64,000 bases of DNA from the NCBI RefSeq assembly GCF_000725495.1, contig NZ_JNZD01000004.1, forward strand, positions 806,001 through 870,000. Reading direction: 5' to 3'. Position 1 is the stretch's first letter, and each line of letters starts with the position of its first letter. This document shows positions 17,418 to 25,898 of the stretch, in pieces. Under the pieces are notes generated by a model, which made no database searches, had not been told where the DNA came from, and saw only the letters and a list, made by a program, of their open reading frames with translations. A program made the translations under genes and the position numbers. This stretch comes from Streptomyces aureus (GTDB lineage: Bacteria > Actinomycetota > Actinomycetes > Streptomycetales > Streptomycetaceae).

Positions 17418-17609
17418 GATTCGGCCCCCTTCGTCCTGCTCGCCACCGTGCTGGGCCCGTCCTGGTGGGAGGACCACATCCTGCCGACGCCGCCGGCCGA
17501 TCCGGCCGAGGCCCTCAGCGCGCACCCCATTGCCCCGCCAGCCCCTGCCCAGCTCGCAGGACTTCCCTGTGTCGACACTGCGGTGACAAGGGAAGTCGCG
17601 AGGTGTTGA
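17418..17609 (+). pseudogene. decayed copy of the WWED small membrane protein
   Basis: The translation SAPFVLLATVLGPSWWEDHI continues ILPTPPADPAE and PPAPAQLAGLP, aligning along its whole length with the protein at 8558-8770, including the stop. No ATG or GTG precedes the membrane segment in this frame, so the start appears to be lost. The remainder of 17338-17785 has no other gene. Confidence 0.6.
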
Positions 17610-17785
17610 CGCCGGCTTCGCCATGAGCGGGCGCGGCGGCGGCCGATACGGCCGCAGTCGCGGGTAGTCCACACAGGCACGCTCTCCCGACCACGGGCGT
17701 CTTCCGTGAGACGGAAGCGCTGTTGCGCCCTTGCCATGCCCGTCCCGACGATGTCCCCACCATCCGGAGACGGGAGCCGACCATC

Positions 17786-18850
17786 ATGCCGCACATCACC
17801 GCCTTCGCCAGGAACCAGTGGTACGTCGCCGCCTTCACCTACGAGGTCGGGCGTGAGCTCGTCGGGCGGACCGTGCTCGGTGAGCCGCTCGTGCTCTACC
17901 GGGCCGAGATGGACGGGGCCGCCGTGGTGCTGTCCGACCGGTGCGTGCACCGGCGCTTCCCGCTCTCCGCGAGCCGGCTCGACGGTGACCGGATCGTGTG
18001 CGGCTACCACGGGTTCACCTACGACACGACCGGCGCCTGCGTGGGGGTGCCGGGGCAGACACGGATACCGCGCTCCGCCCGCGTCACCTCGTACCCGGTC
18101 GTCGAGCAGGACCTGTTCGTCTGGGTCTGGATCGGCGACCCCGCGATCGCCGACCCCGCCTCCGTTCCGCGCGCCGCGCACATGGACTCACCGGACTGGA
18201 CGACCGTCAGCGGCATGGAACCCGTCGAGGCGGACTACGGACTGCTGGTCGACAACCTGCTGGACCTCTCGCACGAGACCTATCTGCACGGCGGCTACAT
18301 CGGCACGCCCGAGGTCGCCGAGACACCGATCACCACCGAGGTGGACAAGGAGGCCGGCGTCGTCCGGGTCTCCCGGCGCATGGCCGACGCCGCGTGTCCG
18401 CCCTTCTACGCCCGGTCGACCGGCATCGAGGGCCGCATCACGCGCTGGCAGGACATCGAGTACCACGCACCCTGCCTGTACCTGCTGCACAGCAGGATCG
18501 CGCCGGCCGGTGTGCTGCCCGAGGCGGACGGCAGTGACCCGGCGGCCTTCCACACCGAGATCACGTACGCCATCACACCGTCCGCCGAGGGCAGGGTGTA
18601 CGACTTCTGGGCGGTCTCCCGCGACTTCGCCCGCTCGGACGACGGGGTCAGTGCCTTCATGCGGGACCTGAACCACACCGTCGTGATGCAGGACGTCGAG
18701 GCGCTCGACCTCCTCCAGCGGACCCTCGCCTCCGAGCCCGCCGGCTACCGGGAAGTGAGCGTCGGCATCGACGCCGGCGGTCTCGCGGCCCGGCGGATCC
18801 TGGCCCGTCTGGTCGAGGAGGGCGACAAGCCCGGCGAGGGGGTGCGCTGA
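17786..18850 (+). CDS. Rieske non-heme iron oxygenase (VanA-type oxygenase component)
   Basis: 354 residues. The Rieske [2Fe-2S] ligands are C53-x-H55 and C72-x2-H75 (DRCVHRRFP, VCGYHGFTYD). The mononuclear iron site is D160-x2-H163-x4-H168 (LLDLSHETYLHG). This is the layout of vanillate O-demethylase/phthalate-oxygenase type enzymes, which hydroxylate or demethylate aromatic acids and need a separate reductase; none is encoded nearby. CGGGAG precedes the ATG. A divergent IclR regulator and an importer follow, so all three may serve uptake and attack of one aromatic compound. The first 28 bases recur at 3247. Confidence 0.9.
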   Translation: MPHITAFARNQWYVAAFTYEVGRELVGRTVLGEPLVLYRAEMDGAAVVLSDRCVHRRFPLSASRLDGDRIVCGYHGFTYDTTGACVGVPGQTRIPRSARVTSYPVVEQDLFVWVWIGDPAIADPASVPRAAHMDSPDWTTVSGMEPVEADYGLLVDNLLDLSHETYLHGGYIGTPEVAETPITTEVDKEAGVVRVSRRMADAACPPFYARSTGIEGRITRWQDIEYHAPCLYLLHSRIAPAGVLPEADGSDPAAFHTEITYAITPSAEGRVYDFWAVSRDFARSDDGVSAFMRDLNHTVVMQDVEALDLLQRTLASEPAGYREVSVGIDAGGLAARRILARLVEEGDKPGEGVR

Positions 18851-18861
18851 GCGGACCCGCC

Positions 18862-18890
18862 CCTGCCGCTCGTCGGACGGTTCCGGCAGG
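18862..18890. terminator. hairpin between convergent oxygenase and IclR genes
   Basis: A 7-bp inverted repeat (CCTGCCG/CGGCAGG) with a 15-base loop follows the oxygenase stop and precedes the convergent IclR stop. Confidence 0.4.
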
Positions 18891-18923
18891 AGGGCAGGGA
18901 GCGGGAGGCGGGCGCCACCGTGC

Positions 18924-19739
18924 TCATCCGTGGGTCCCGCCGGCGCGGGGAACCGCTCGGCCCGGACCCGTGACGGCCAGGTCCCGTTCGATGCGCGCGA
19001 CCGTCTCCAGCAGCGGGGGCAGGAGGTCGCGGCGGACCGAATCCAGGCTGTTGCGGCTGGCGTGGACGGGGATGTTCACGGCCGCCACGACGTCGCCGCC
19101 CCGGTCGCGCACCGGGGCCGCGACGGAGCGCAGCCCCTCCTCCAACTCCTGGTCCACGATGGCGAATCCCTGGCGCCGGGCCCGGTCCAGTTCCGCTCTC
19201 AGACGGTCCGGCGCGGTGATCGTGCGCGGGGTCAGGGGGCGCTGATCGACCCGTTTCAGCCGGGCGCCGATCTCGTCGTCCGGCAGGTGCGCGAGGATCA
19301 CCCGGCCGACCGAGGTGACATGGGCCGGGAAGCGGGTGCCGACGGTGATCGCCGCCGTCATGATGCGCCGGGTGGGGACCCGCGCCACGTACACGATGTC
19401 GTCGCCGTCGAGGACGCAGAGCGAGCTCGACTCCCCCACCTGCTCGGCGAGTTGCTTCAGATGGGGCAGGGCGAGGTCCGGCAGGCCGAAGCCGGAGAGG
19501 TAGGCGTAGCCGAGTTCCAGCACGCGCGGGGTGAGCCGGAAGACGCGGCCGTCCGTGTGGACGTATCCGAGGTCGACCAGGGTCAGCAGGAAGCGGCGGG
19601 CCGCCGCGCGGGTCAGGTCGCAGCCGCGCGCGACCTCACTGAGGGTCAGTTCCGGTCGGTCCGGCCCGAACACGCGGATGACGGCGAGTCCGCGTTCGAA
19701 GGACCGGACGAAGTGGGGTGCTCGGTCTGCTGCAGGCAT
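18924..19739 (-). CDS. IclR family transcriptional regulator (PcaR/PobR-like)
   Basis: 271 residues. N-terminal winged helix (about 10-75, FVRSFERGLAVIRVFGPDRP, LTLSEVARGCDLTRAAARRF) and C-terminal IclR effector domain (SLCVLDGDDIVYVARVPTRR to about 250). The opening HFVRSFERGLAVI and the RRIMTAAITVGTRFPAHVTS region resemble PcaR/PobR regulators of aromatic-acid catabolism, which agrees with the neighbouring oxygenase. It is divergent from the importer operon; the intergenic palindrome at 19801 is a likely binding site. Confidence 0.9.
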   Translation of the reverse strand: MPAADRAPHFVRSFERGLAVIRVFGPDRPELTLSEVARGCDLTRAAARRFLLTLVDLGYVHTDGRVFRLTPRVLELGYAYLSGFGLPDLALPHLKQLAEQVGESSSLCVLDGDDIVYVARVPTRRIMTAAITVGTRFPAHVTSVGRVILAHLPDDEIGARLKRVDQRPLTPRTITAPDRLRAELDRARRQGFAIVDQELEEGLRSVAAPVRDRGGDVVAAVNIPVHASRNSLDSVRRDLLPPLLETVARIERDLAVTGPGRAVPRAGGTHG

Positions 19740-19800
19740 CGTCGCCTCCAGAGGGACGCACGGAGTGCTCTCCGCACCGGGCGGAGCACGCTTCGATAAC

Positions 19801-19817
19801 TGTCAACAATATTGTCA
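19801..19817. promoter_or_regulatory. putative IclR operator (palindrome)
   Basis: TGTCAACAATATTGTCA contains the perfect 10-bp palindrome ACAATATTGT and lies between the divergent IclR and importer genes, about 10 bases upstream of the -35 box of the importer promoter. Unusually AT-rich for this genome. The link to IclR is inferred from position. Confidence 0.5.
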
Positions 19818-19827
19818 GCCAAGCCCA

Positions 19828-19856
19828 TTGACCCGGCAGGGACAGGGTTCTACCTT
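19828..19856 (+). promoter_or_regulatory. promoter of the importer operon
   Basis: TTGACC at 19828-19833, a 17-base spacer, and TACCTT at 19851-19856, a good match to a housekeeping (HrdB-type) promoter. Transcription would start near 19863, about 60 bases before the lipoprotein gene. Confidence 0.55.
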
Positions 19857-19924
19857 CGCGCTGAGCACCATTGTGCGGTGTGCGCACACCCTGTCGGAAC
19901 ACTCTCGTCTGCACAGGAGGAGCC

Positions 19925-20896
19925 ATGCGTCGTCTGCTCGCCGGGATCGCGGTCGGAGCCGTGCTGGTCGCCGCGTCGGCCTGCGGTTCTTCGGACGGCG
20001 GTGGCGCCTCGGACAAGAACTCCTCGTCCGGCGGCACCACCACCGTCAAACTGGGGGTCATCCCCATCGTCGACGTCGCCCCGGTCTATCTGGGCCAGAA
20101 GAAGGGCTTCTACAAGAAGCACGGGCTGACGCTGTCGATGTCGACCGCCCAGGGCGGCGCCGCGATCGTCCCCGCCGTCGTCTCGGGCCAGTCCCAGTTC
20201 GGGTTCTCCAACATGACCTCGCTGATGATCGCCCAGTCCAACGGCGTTCCGGTGAAGGCCGTCGCGAACGGCGTCGCCTCGACGGGCGTGGCGGGCGCGG
20301 ACTTCGGCGCCATCACGGTCAAGAAGGGCAGCGCGATCACGTCGGCCAAGGACCTGGAGGGCAAGAAGGTCGCGGTCAACACGCTGAAGAACATCAACGA
20401 GACGGCCGTGCGCGAGTCGGTGCGCAAGGCCGGCGGCGACCCGTCCAAGGTGAAGTTCGTCGAGCTCGCCTTCGACCAGATGCCCGCGGCCCTGGACAGC
20501 GGCCAGATCGACGCCGCGATGGTGGTCGAGCCCGCGCTCGCCACCGTCAAGAGCCAGGGCGCGACCGAGATCGCCTCCTCCCTGGTCGACGTGGCGAAGA
20601 ACCTCACCGTCGCCATGTACTTCACCTCGAACCAGTACGCGCAGCAACACCCGGACGTGGTCAAGAAGTTCCAGGAGGCGACCGCGGAGTCCCTCGCCTA
20701 CGCCGACGCGCACCCGGAGGAGGTCCGGGCGATCGTCACCACGTACACCACGATCCCCGCGGCGGTCCTGGCGAAGGTGACCCTGCCGAAGTGGCCGGCC
20801 GAGCCGGACCGGGCCTCGATCGAGACGCTGGAGAAGCTGGGCGAGCAGGACGGCCTCTTCAAGTCGGCGCCCGATCTGGACAAACTGCTGCCGTGA
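19925..20896 (+). CDS. ABC importer substrate-binding lipoprotein (NMT1/SsuA/TauA type)
   Basis: 323 residues. Lipoprotein signal with lipobox ASAC and the modified cysteine at residue 20. The mature protein has the NMT1/THI5-like fold: VKLGVIPIVDVAPVYLGQKK, GFYKKHGLTLSMSTAQGGAA, and later LDSGQIDAAMVVEPALATV. This family carries sulfonates, taurine, thiamine precursors or aromatic acids. GGAGGAGCC precedes the ATG. It is the first gene of a four-gene operon and the neighbouring oxygenase and IclR genes suggest an aromatic substrate; that remains inference. Confidence 0.9.
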   Translation: MRRLLAGIAVGAVLVAASACGSSDGGGASDKNSSSGGTTTVKLGVIPIVDVAPVYLGQKKGFYKKHGLTLSMSTAQGGAAIVPAVVSGQSQFGFSNMTSLMIAQSNGVPVKAVANGVASTGVAGADFGAITVKKGSAITSAKDLEGKKVAVNTLKNINETAVRESVRKAGGDPSKVKFVELAFDQMPAALDSGQIDAAMVVEPALATVKSQGATEIASSLVDVAKNLTVAMYFTSNQYAQQHPDVVKKFQEATAESLAYADAHPEEVRAIVTTYTTIPAAVLAKVTLPKWPAEPDRASIETLEKLGEQDGLFKSAPDLDKLLP

Positions 20897-21702
20897 ACCC
20901 CACGTCACCGCGCGGCGGCGGCCCCTGCGGACGGGCCGTGAACGCCGCACTGGGCGCCGCCGGACTCGCGGCCTTCCTCGCCCTCGGCGAGGCGGTGCCG
21001 CGGCTCGGCCTCGTCGAGGAGCGCTTCTTCCCTCCGACCAGCCGCATCGCACGGGCCCTGGTCGACGAGTTCGCCGACCGCGCCTTCTGGACCGATCTCG
21101 GCGACACCCTCACGGGCTGGGCGCTGGGCCTGGCGATCGCCGTCGGCGCGGGCATCGTGGCGGGGGTGGTCGTCTCGGTCGTCCCGTATCTGCGCGAGGC
21201 GACCGCCTCGACGATCGAGTTCCTGCGGCCCATCCCCTCCGTGGCCCTGATCCCGCTGGCCGTCCTGCTCTACGGCACCGAACTGCGGTCGGTGCTGCTT
21301 CTGGTCGTGTACGCCTCCTTCTGGCAGGTCCTGGTCCAGGTCATGTACGGGGTGCGGGACGTCGACCCGGTGGCCGAGGAGACGGCACGCTCGTACGGGC
21401 TCGGCACCTGGGCCCGGATCCGGCACGTGCTGTGGCCCACCGCCCTCCCCTACGTGATGACCGGGGTCCGGCTCGCCGCTGCCGTCGCGCTCATCCTCAC
21501 CGTCACCGCCGAACTCGTCATCGGCGCTCCGGGGCTGGGCGCGCGGATCGCGGTCGCCCAGACCTCGCAGGCGGTGCCCGAGCTGTACGCGCTGATCGTC
21601 GTCACGGGTCTGCTCGGGCTGCTCATCAACGTGGGCGCGCGGTCGGTGGAGCGGTACGCGCTGGCCTGGCACCAGTCGGTGCGCGGGGAGGTGACGGTGT
21701 GA
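20893..21702 (+). CDS. ABC importer permease (SsuC/TauC type), first
   Basis: 269 residues, about six membrane helices and the EAA loop EETARSYGLGTWARIRHVLWP before the last helices. Its GTG at 20893 overlaps the stop of the binding-protein gene as GTGA, and its own stop overlaps the next start in the same way. The two permeases probably form a heterodimer, whereas most SsuC/TauC systems use a single permease. Confidence 0.88.
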   Translation: MNPTSPRGGGPCGRAVNAALGAAGLAAFLALGEAVPRLGLVEERFFPPTSRIARALVDEFADRAFWTDLGDTLTGWALGLAIAVGAGIVAGVVVSVVPYLREATASTIEFLRPIPSVALIPLAVLLYGTELRSVLLLVVYASFWQVLVQVMYGVRDVDPVAEETARSYGLGTWARIRHVLWPTALPYVMTGVRLAAAVALILTVTAELVIGAPGLGARIAVAQTSQAVPELYALIVVTGLLGLLINVGARSVERYALAWHQSVRGEVTV

Positions 21703-22517
21703 CCGGCGTCCCCGCCGGGCGGACCCGGCCGGGCGCGTGGGGCGGCCTCCTGCTGCGCGCGCTGTTCGTCGTGGCGCTCCCCGCCCTGCTGTTCACGCTG
21801 TGGTGGCTCGCCTCGGACGACAGCACCGACGTCTACTGGCCGCCGCTGCGCACGATCCTGCGGACCTTCCCCGACGTCTGGACGCGCGCCCGGCTCCGCG
21901 CCGACCTGCTGCCCAGTGTGCTGCGGCTGCTCGCCGGCTACGCGCTAGCCGCCGTGGCCGGCGTCGGACTCGGTACGGTCGTCGGCTCGTACCGGAGGGT
22001 GCGAGCGGTGTGCGAACCGGTCCTGGAGTTCCTGCGGGCGGTGCCGCCGCCCGTCCTCGTTCCGGTCATCATGCTGTTCGCGGGCATCGGGGACACGATG
22101 AAGATCGTCGTGATCGCGAGCGGCTGTGTGTGGCCGGTCCTGCTCAACACGATCGAGGGCGTGCGCGCCGTGGACTCCGTGATGTCCGAGACGGCGCGCT
22201 CGTACGGTGTCACGGGAGCGGCCCGGATCCGGTCCGTCGTGCTGCCGTCGGCGAGCCCGCAGATCTTCGCGGGGCTGCGCCAGGCGCTGTCCGTCGGCAT
22301 CATCCTGATGGTCATCAGCGAGATGTTCGCGGCCAGCAACGGACTCGGCTTCACGATCGTGCAGTTCCAGCGCGGCTTCGCGATCCCCGACATGTGGACC
22401 GGGATCCTCGTCCTCGGCCTGCTCGGCTTCGTCCTGTCGGTGGTCTTCCGGCTGGTCGAGCGCCGGGTGCTCGGCTGGTACCACGGTCTGCGCGACTCCT
22501 CCAGGCGGTCCCCGTGA
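21699..22517 (+). CDS. ABC importer permease (SsuC/TauC type), second
   Basis: 272 residues from a GTG that overlaps the previous stop. Six helices, EAA loop SETARSYGVTGAARIRSVVLP. Sequence is clearly diverged from its neighbour, so this is an old duplication and not a recent copy. Confidence 0.88.
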   Translation: MTGVPAGRTRPGAWGGLLLRALFVVALPALLFTLWWLASDDSTDVYWPPLRTILRTFPDVWTRARLRADLLPSVLRLLAGYALAAVAGVGLGTVVGSYRRVRAVCEPVLEFLRAVPPPVLVPVIMLFAGIGDTMKIVVIASGCVWPVLLNTIEGVRAVDSVMSETARSYGVTGAARIRSVVLPSASPQIFAGLRQALSVGIILMVISEMFAASNGLGFTIVQFQRGFAIPDMWTGILVLGLLGFVLSVVFRLVERRVLGWYHGLRDSSRRSP

Positions 22518-22537
22518 CGCATCCGAAAGGGCGGTCC

Positions 22538-23347
22538 ATGCACGCGTCTTTGGTCGTATCCGGACTGCGGAAGGTCTACGAGGGGTCGGGGCGCCGGGTG
22601 GAGGCGGTCCGCGACCTCACCTTCACGGTGGACGCGGGTGAACTCGTGTGTCTGGTCGGCCCGTCGGGCTGCGGCAAGACCACGCTGCTGAAGTGCATGG
22701 CCGGTCTGCTGGCGCCGACCTCGGGCGAGGTGCTGCTCGGGGGCCGGCGGGTGAGCGGGCCGCCGCCCGGCATGGCGTTCGTGTTCCAGGAGTACGGCCG
22801 CAGTCTGTTCCCCTGGATGAGGGTCGGCGAGAACGTCGAACTCCCGCTGCGGCAGAAGAAGCTGGGCAGGGCGCGACGCGGGGAACTCGTCGCCGACGCA
22901 CTGGAGTCCGTCGGTCTGGCCGATGCCGCGGGAGCCTATCCGTGGCAGCTGTCCGGCGGGATGCAGCAACGGGTCGCGATCGCGCGGGCCCTGGCCTACG
23001 AGCCCGAAGTCCTGCTCATGGACGAGCCGTTCGCGGCGGTCGACGCGCAGACCCGAGCCGATCTGGAGGATCTGGTGCGCCGGCTGTGGCGGGAGCGCGG
23101 GATCACGGTCCTGTTCGTGACCCATGACATCGACGAGGCCGTCTATCTGGGCGAGCGGGTGCTGGTGCTCTCGGCCTCGCCCACCGTCGTACAGGAGCAG
23201 CTGAAGGTCGATCTTCCGGCGGAGCGGGACCAGTTGCACACCCGGGTGTCCCCGCGCTTCGCCGAGTTGCGGACCCGAGTGTACGAGCAGATCCAGGCGG
23301 CGAAACGCGGGGAGCCGGCCGTCGAGGACGTGCCCCCGCCCCGGTGA
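22538..23347 (+). CDS. ABC importer ATP-binding protein (SsuB/TauB type)
   Basis: 269 residues. Walker A GPSGCGKTT at 41-49, Q-loop VFQEYGRS, signature LSGGMQQRVAIARAL, Walker B VLLMDEPFAAVD, switch VTHDIDEAV. The ATG at 22538 has GAAAGGGCGG upstream; an in-frame GTG at 22514 overlapping the previous stop would add eight residues. Completes the importer operon. Confidence 0.92.
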   Translation: MHASLVVSGLRKVYEGSGRRVEAVRDLTFTVDAGELVCLVGPSGCGKTTLLKCMAGLLAPTSGEVLLGGRRVSGPPPGMAFVFQEYGRSLFPWMRVGENVELPLRQKKLGRARRGELVADALESVGLADAAGAYPWQLSGGMQQRVAIARALAYEPEVLLMDEPFAAVDAQTRADLEDLVRRLWRERGITVLFVTHDIDEAVYLGERVLVLSASPTVVQEQLKVDLPAERDQLHTRVSPRFAELRTRVYEQIQAAKRGEPAVEDVPPPR

Positions 23348-23357
23348 TTCCCGGGGC
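23338..23357. terminator. hairpin between convergent importer and glucosidase genes
   Basis: Inverted repeat GCCCCGG / CCGGGGC with a 6-base loop that contains the ATPase stop codon; the glucosidase gene ends 25 bases further on the other strand. Confidence 0.5.
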
Positions 23358-23381
23358 CGGGGACACGGTGAGAGCGGTCCC

Positions 23382-24983
23382 TCAGGCGCGCAGCCAGATG
23401 GCGGTGTCCGGCGGAAGGAGCCCGTCGTCGGTCAACGAGCCGCTGCTCAGGAGCAGTTGAGTGTGTTCGGGCAGCGGGACCGGGCCGTCGCTCAGGTTGA
23501 CGGCGCACAGCAGCCCGTCCCCGCGGGCGAAGGCGAGGACGCCCCCCGGCGCGGGCAGCCAGTCGAGCGGGCCGTCGCCGAAGCCCGCCTCGTCGCGGCG
23601 CAGACGCAGTGCGGTCCGGTAGAGACGCAGCATCGAGTCGGGGTCGTCCGCCTGGCGGTCGGCCGCGTACACGTGCCAGTCGGCGGGCTGCGGAAGCCAG
23701 GGCTCGCCGCCGAACCCGGCGTGTTCCTCGGCGGCCGTCCAGGGCAGCGGGACCCGGCAGCCGTCGCGGCCCGGGTCCGTGCCGCCCGAGCGCAGATACA
23801 TCGGGTCCTGGATGCTCTCGCGCGGCAACTCCACCTCGGGGAGGCCGAGTTCCTCGCCCTGGTAGACGTAGACGGCGCCGGGGAGCGCGAGCGAGAGCAG
23901 TGCCGCGGCGCGGGCCCGGCGGGTGCCGAGCGCCAGGTCGGTAGGCGTGCCGAAGGCCTTGGCGGTGAAGTCGAAGCCGGTCTCCGCGCGGCCGTAACGG
24001 GTGACCGTGCGGGTCACGTCGTGGTTGCACAACACCCAGGTGGCGGGCGCGCCGACCGGGGCGTGTTCGGCGAGGGTCTCGTCGATGGAGGTCCGCAGCC
24101 GGTCCGCGTCCCAGGGGCAGGACAGGAAGGAGAAGTTGAAGGCGGTGTGCAGTTCGTCGGGGCGCAGATAGCGGGCGAAGCGCTCGGAGTCGGGGAGCCA
24201 GACCTCGCCGACGAAGATGCCGTCGTAGGCGTCGGCGACCTCGCGCCAGGAGCGGTAGATGTCGTGGAGCTCGTCGCGGTCGACGTAGGGGTTGGGGTCG
24301 CGGCCCTCGACGTAGTCGGGCAGGTCCGGGTCCTTGGCGAGCAGGGCGGCCGAGTCGATGCGCACGCCGGCGACCCCGCGCTCGAACCAGAAGCGCAGGA
24401 TCTCCTCGTGCTCGCGGCGGACGGCGGGATGGTCCCAGTTGAGGTCGGGCTGCTGGGGGGTGAAGAGGTGGAGGTACCAGTCGCCGTCGGGCAGCCGGGT
24501 CCACACCGGCTCGGTGGAGCCGGCGAACTGGGACGGCCAGTCGTTGGGCGGGAGTTCGCCGTGCTCGCCGCGTCCGGGCCGGAAGTGGAACAGCTCCCGC
24601 TCGGGGCCGCCGGCCAGCGCCGCCCGGAACCAGGGGTGCTGGTCGGAGACATGGTTCGGGACGATGTCGACCAGGGTGCGGATGCCCAGTTCGCGGGCCT
24701 CGGCGATGAGCTTCTCGGCCTCGGCGAGCGTGCCGAAGGCCGGGTCGATCGTGCGGTAGTCGGCGACGTCGTAGCCGCCGTCGGCCAGGGGCGAGAGGTA
24801 CCAGGGGTTGAACCAGAGCGCGTCCACGCCGAGTTCGGCGAGGTACGGGAGTCTGGCGCGGACGCCCGCGAGGTCGCCGGTGCCGTCGCCGTCGCCGTCC
24901 GCGAAGCTGCGGACGTACACCTGGTAGATGACGGCGGAACGCCACCACGCGGACTGATTTCGGGCAGGGCGGGGCTGTCCCAC
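23382..24983 (-). CDS. GH13 alpha-glucosidase
   Basis: 533 residues, full-length GH13 (subfamily of oligo-alpha-glucosidases). The catalytic triad is visible: nucleophile D210 in GVRID, acid/base E260 in FVGEVW, D322 in CNHDVTR. A calcium-site motif DGDGDGTGDL is at 29-38, and QPDLNW (178-183) is typical of alpha-glucosidases. No signal peptide, so it acts inside the cell on imported malto- or isomalto-oligosaccharides. The GTG start has GAAAGG upstream. It is the last gene of a binding protein-permease-permease-glucosidase operon. Confidence 0.93.
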   Translation of the reverse strand: MGQPRPARNQSAWWRSAVIYQVYVRSFADGDGDGTGDLAGVRARLPYLAELGVDALWFNPWYLSPLADGGYDVADYRTIDPAFGTLAEAEKLIAEARELGIRTLVDIVPNHVSDQHPWFRAALAGGPERELFHFRPGRGEHGELPPNDWPSQFAGSTEPVWTRLPDGDWYLHLFTPQQPDLNWDHPAVRREHEEILRFWFERGVAGVRIDSAALLAKDPDLPDYVEGRDPNPYVDRDELHDIYRSWREVADAYDGIFVGEVWLPDSERFARYLRPDELHTAFNFSFLSCPWDADRLRTSIDETLAEHAPVGAPATWVLCNHDVTRTVTRYGRAETGFDFTAKAFGTPTDLALGTRRARAAALLSLALPGAVYVYQGEELGLPEVELPRESIQDPMYLRSGGTDPGRDGCRVPLPWTAAEEHAGFGGEPWLPQPADWHVYAADRQADDPDSMLRLYRTALRLRRDEAGFGDGPLDWLPAPGGVLAFARGDGLLCAVNLSDGPVPLPEHTQLLLSSGSLTDDGLLPPDTAIWLRA

Positions 24984-25022
24984 GGTGCGTTGCCTTTCGT
25001 TCGAGGAGGTCGGGTACGGGCG

Positions 25023-25898
25023 TCAGCCCTTGGTGCTGCCCGCGCTGATCCCGGCGATGATGTGCCGCTGGAAGACCAGGAACATCACGACCATGGGGAT
25101 GCTGGCGATCACCATCGCGGCGATGAGCACGGTCAGCTGGATGTTCTGCGACAGCTGGACGAGCGCCACGCTGATGGGCTGCTTGTCGGTGTCGGAGAAG
25201 ACCATCAGCGGCCAGAGGAAGTCCTGCCAGACGGCGACCAGGGCGAAGATCGACACGACTCCGAGGACGGGCCGGGACATCGGCAGCACGATCGACCACA
25301 GGGTGCGCAGCTTCCCGGCGCCGTCGATCTCGGCGGCCTCCAGGACGTCGCGCGGGATCTGGTCGAAGAAGCGCTTGAGGAGGTAGAGGTTGAAGGCGTT
25401 GGCGACGGCCGGCAGCCAGATGCCGAGGGGCGAGTTGAGCAGGCTGGTGTGCAGGACGGGCAGGTCGGCGACGGTCAGATACTTGGGGACCACCAGGGCC
25501 TGCGCGGGGACCATCAGGGTGGCGAGGATGCCGCCGAGGATCACCTTGCCGAACACCGGCTTCAGCTTGGACAGGGCGTAGGCGGCGGCCGTGCAGAACA
25601 CCAGCTGGAGCAGCCAGGCGCCGGTCGCCTGGACGACGGTGTTCCACAGATGGGTGGGCAGGTCCATCAGGTCCCAGGCGTCGGTGTAACCGCCCACGTG
25701 CCAGTGCTCGGGCAGGAGGGTCGGCGGCGTGCGCGTGACCTCGTCCGGCGACTTCATGGCGCCGGTGACCATCCAGTAGACGGGGAAGAGGAAGGCCAGC
25801 GCGAAGAGCAGGACCACTCCGCCGAAGACGGTCCAGTAGATCGCCCGGCCGCGCGGGCGGCCCAGGGTGAGCGGAGAGATCAGGGTGCGGGTGCTCAC
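25023..25898 (-). CDS. CUT1 sugar importer permease (MalG type)
   Basis: 291 residues, six membrane helices, EAA loop EAAEIDGAGKLRTLWSIVLP and a C-terminal HIIAGISAGSTKG typical of MalG-like permeases. Its GTG at 25898 overlaps the stop of the preceding permease gene (GTGA). It forms the membrane channel with its neighbour. Confidence 0.92.
   Translation of the reverse strand: MSTRTLISPLTLGRPRGRAIYWTVFGGVVLLFALAFLFPVYWMVTGAMKSPDEVTRTPPTLLPEHWHVGGYTDAWDLMDLPTHLWNTVVQATGAWLLQLVFCTAAAYALSKLKPVFGKVILGGILATLMVPAQALVVPKYLTVADLPVLHTSLLNSPLGIWLPAVANAFNLYLLKRFFDQIPRDVLEAAEIDGAGKLRTLWSIVLPMSRPVLGVVSIFALVAVWQDFLWPLMVFSDTDKQPISVALVQLSQNIQLTVLIAAMVIASIPMVVMFLVFQRHIIAGISAGSTKG

Noticed and set aside
23143..25647. 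834-residue minus-strand frame over the GH13 and permease genes
   Set aside because: Arg/Pro-rich shadow in another frame of the same strand; the GH13 triad lies in the chosen frame.
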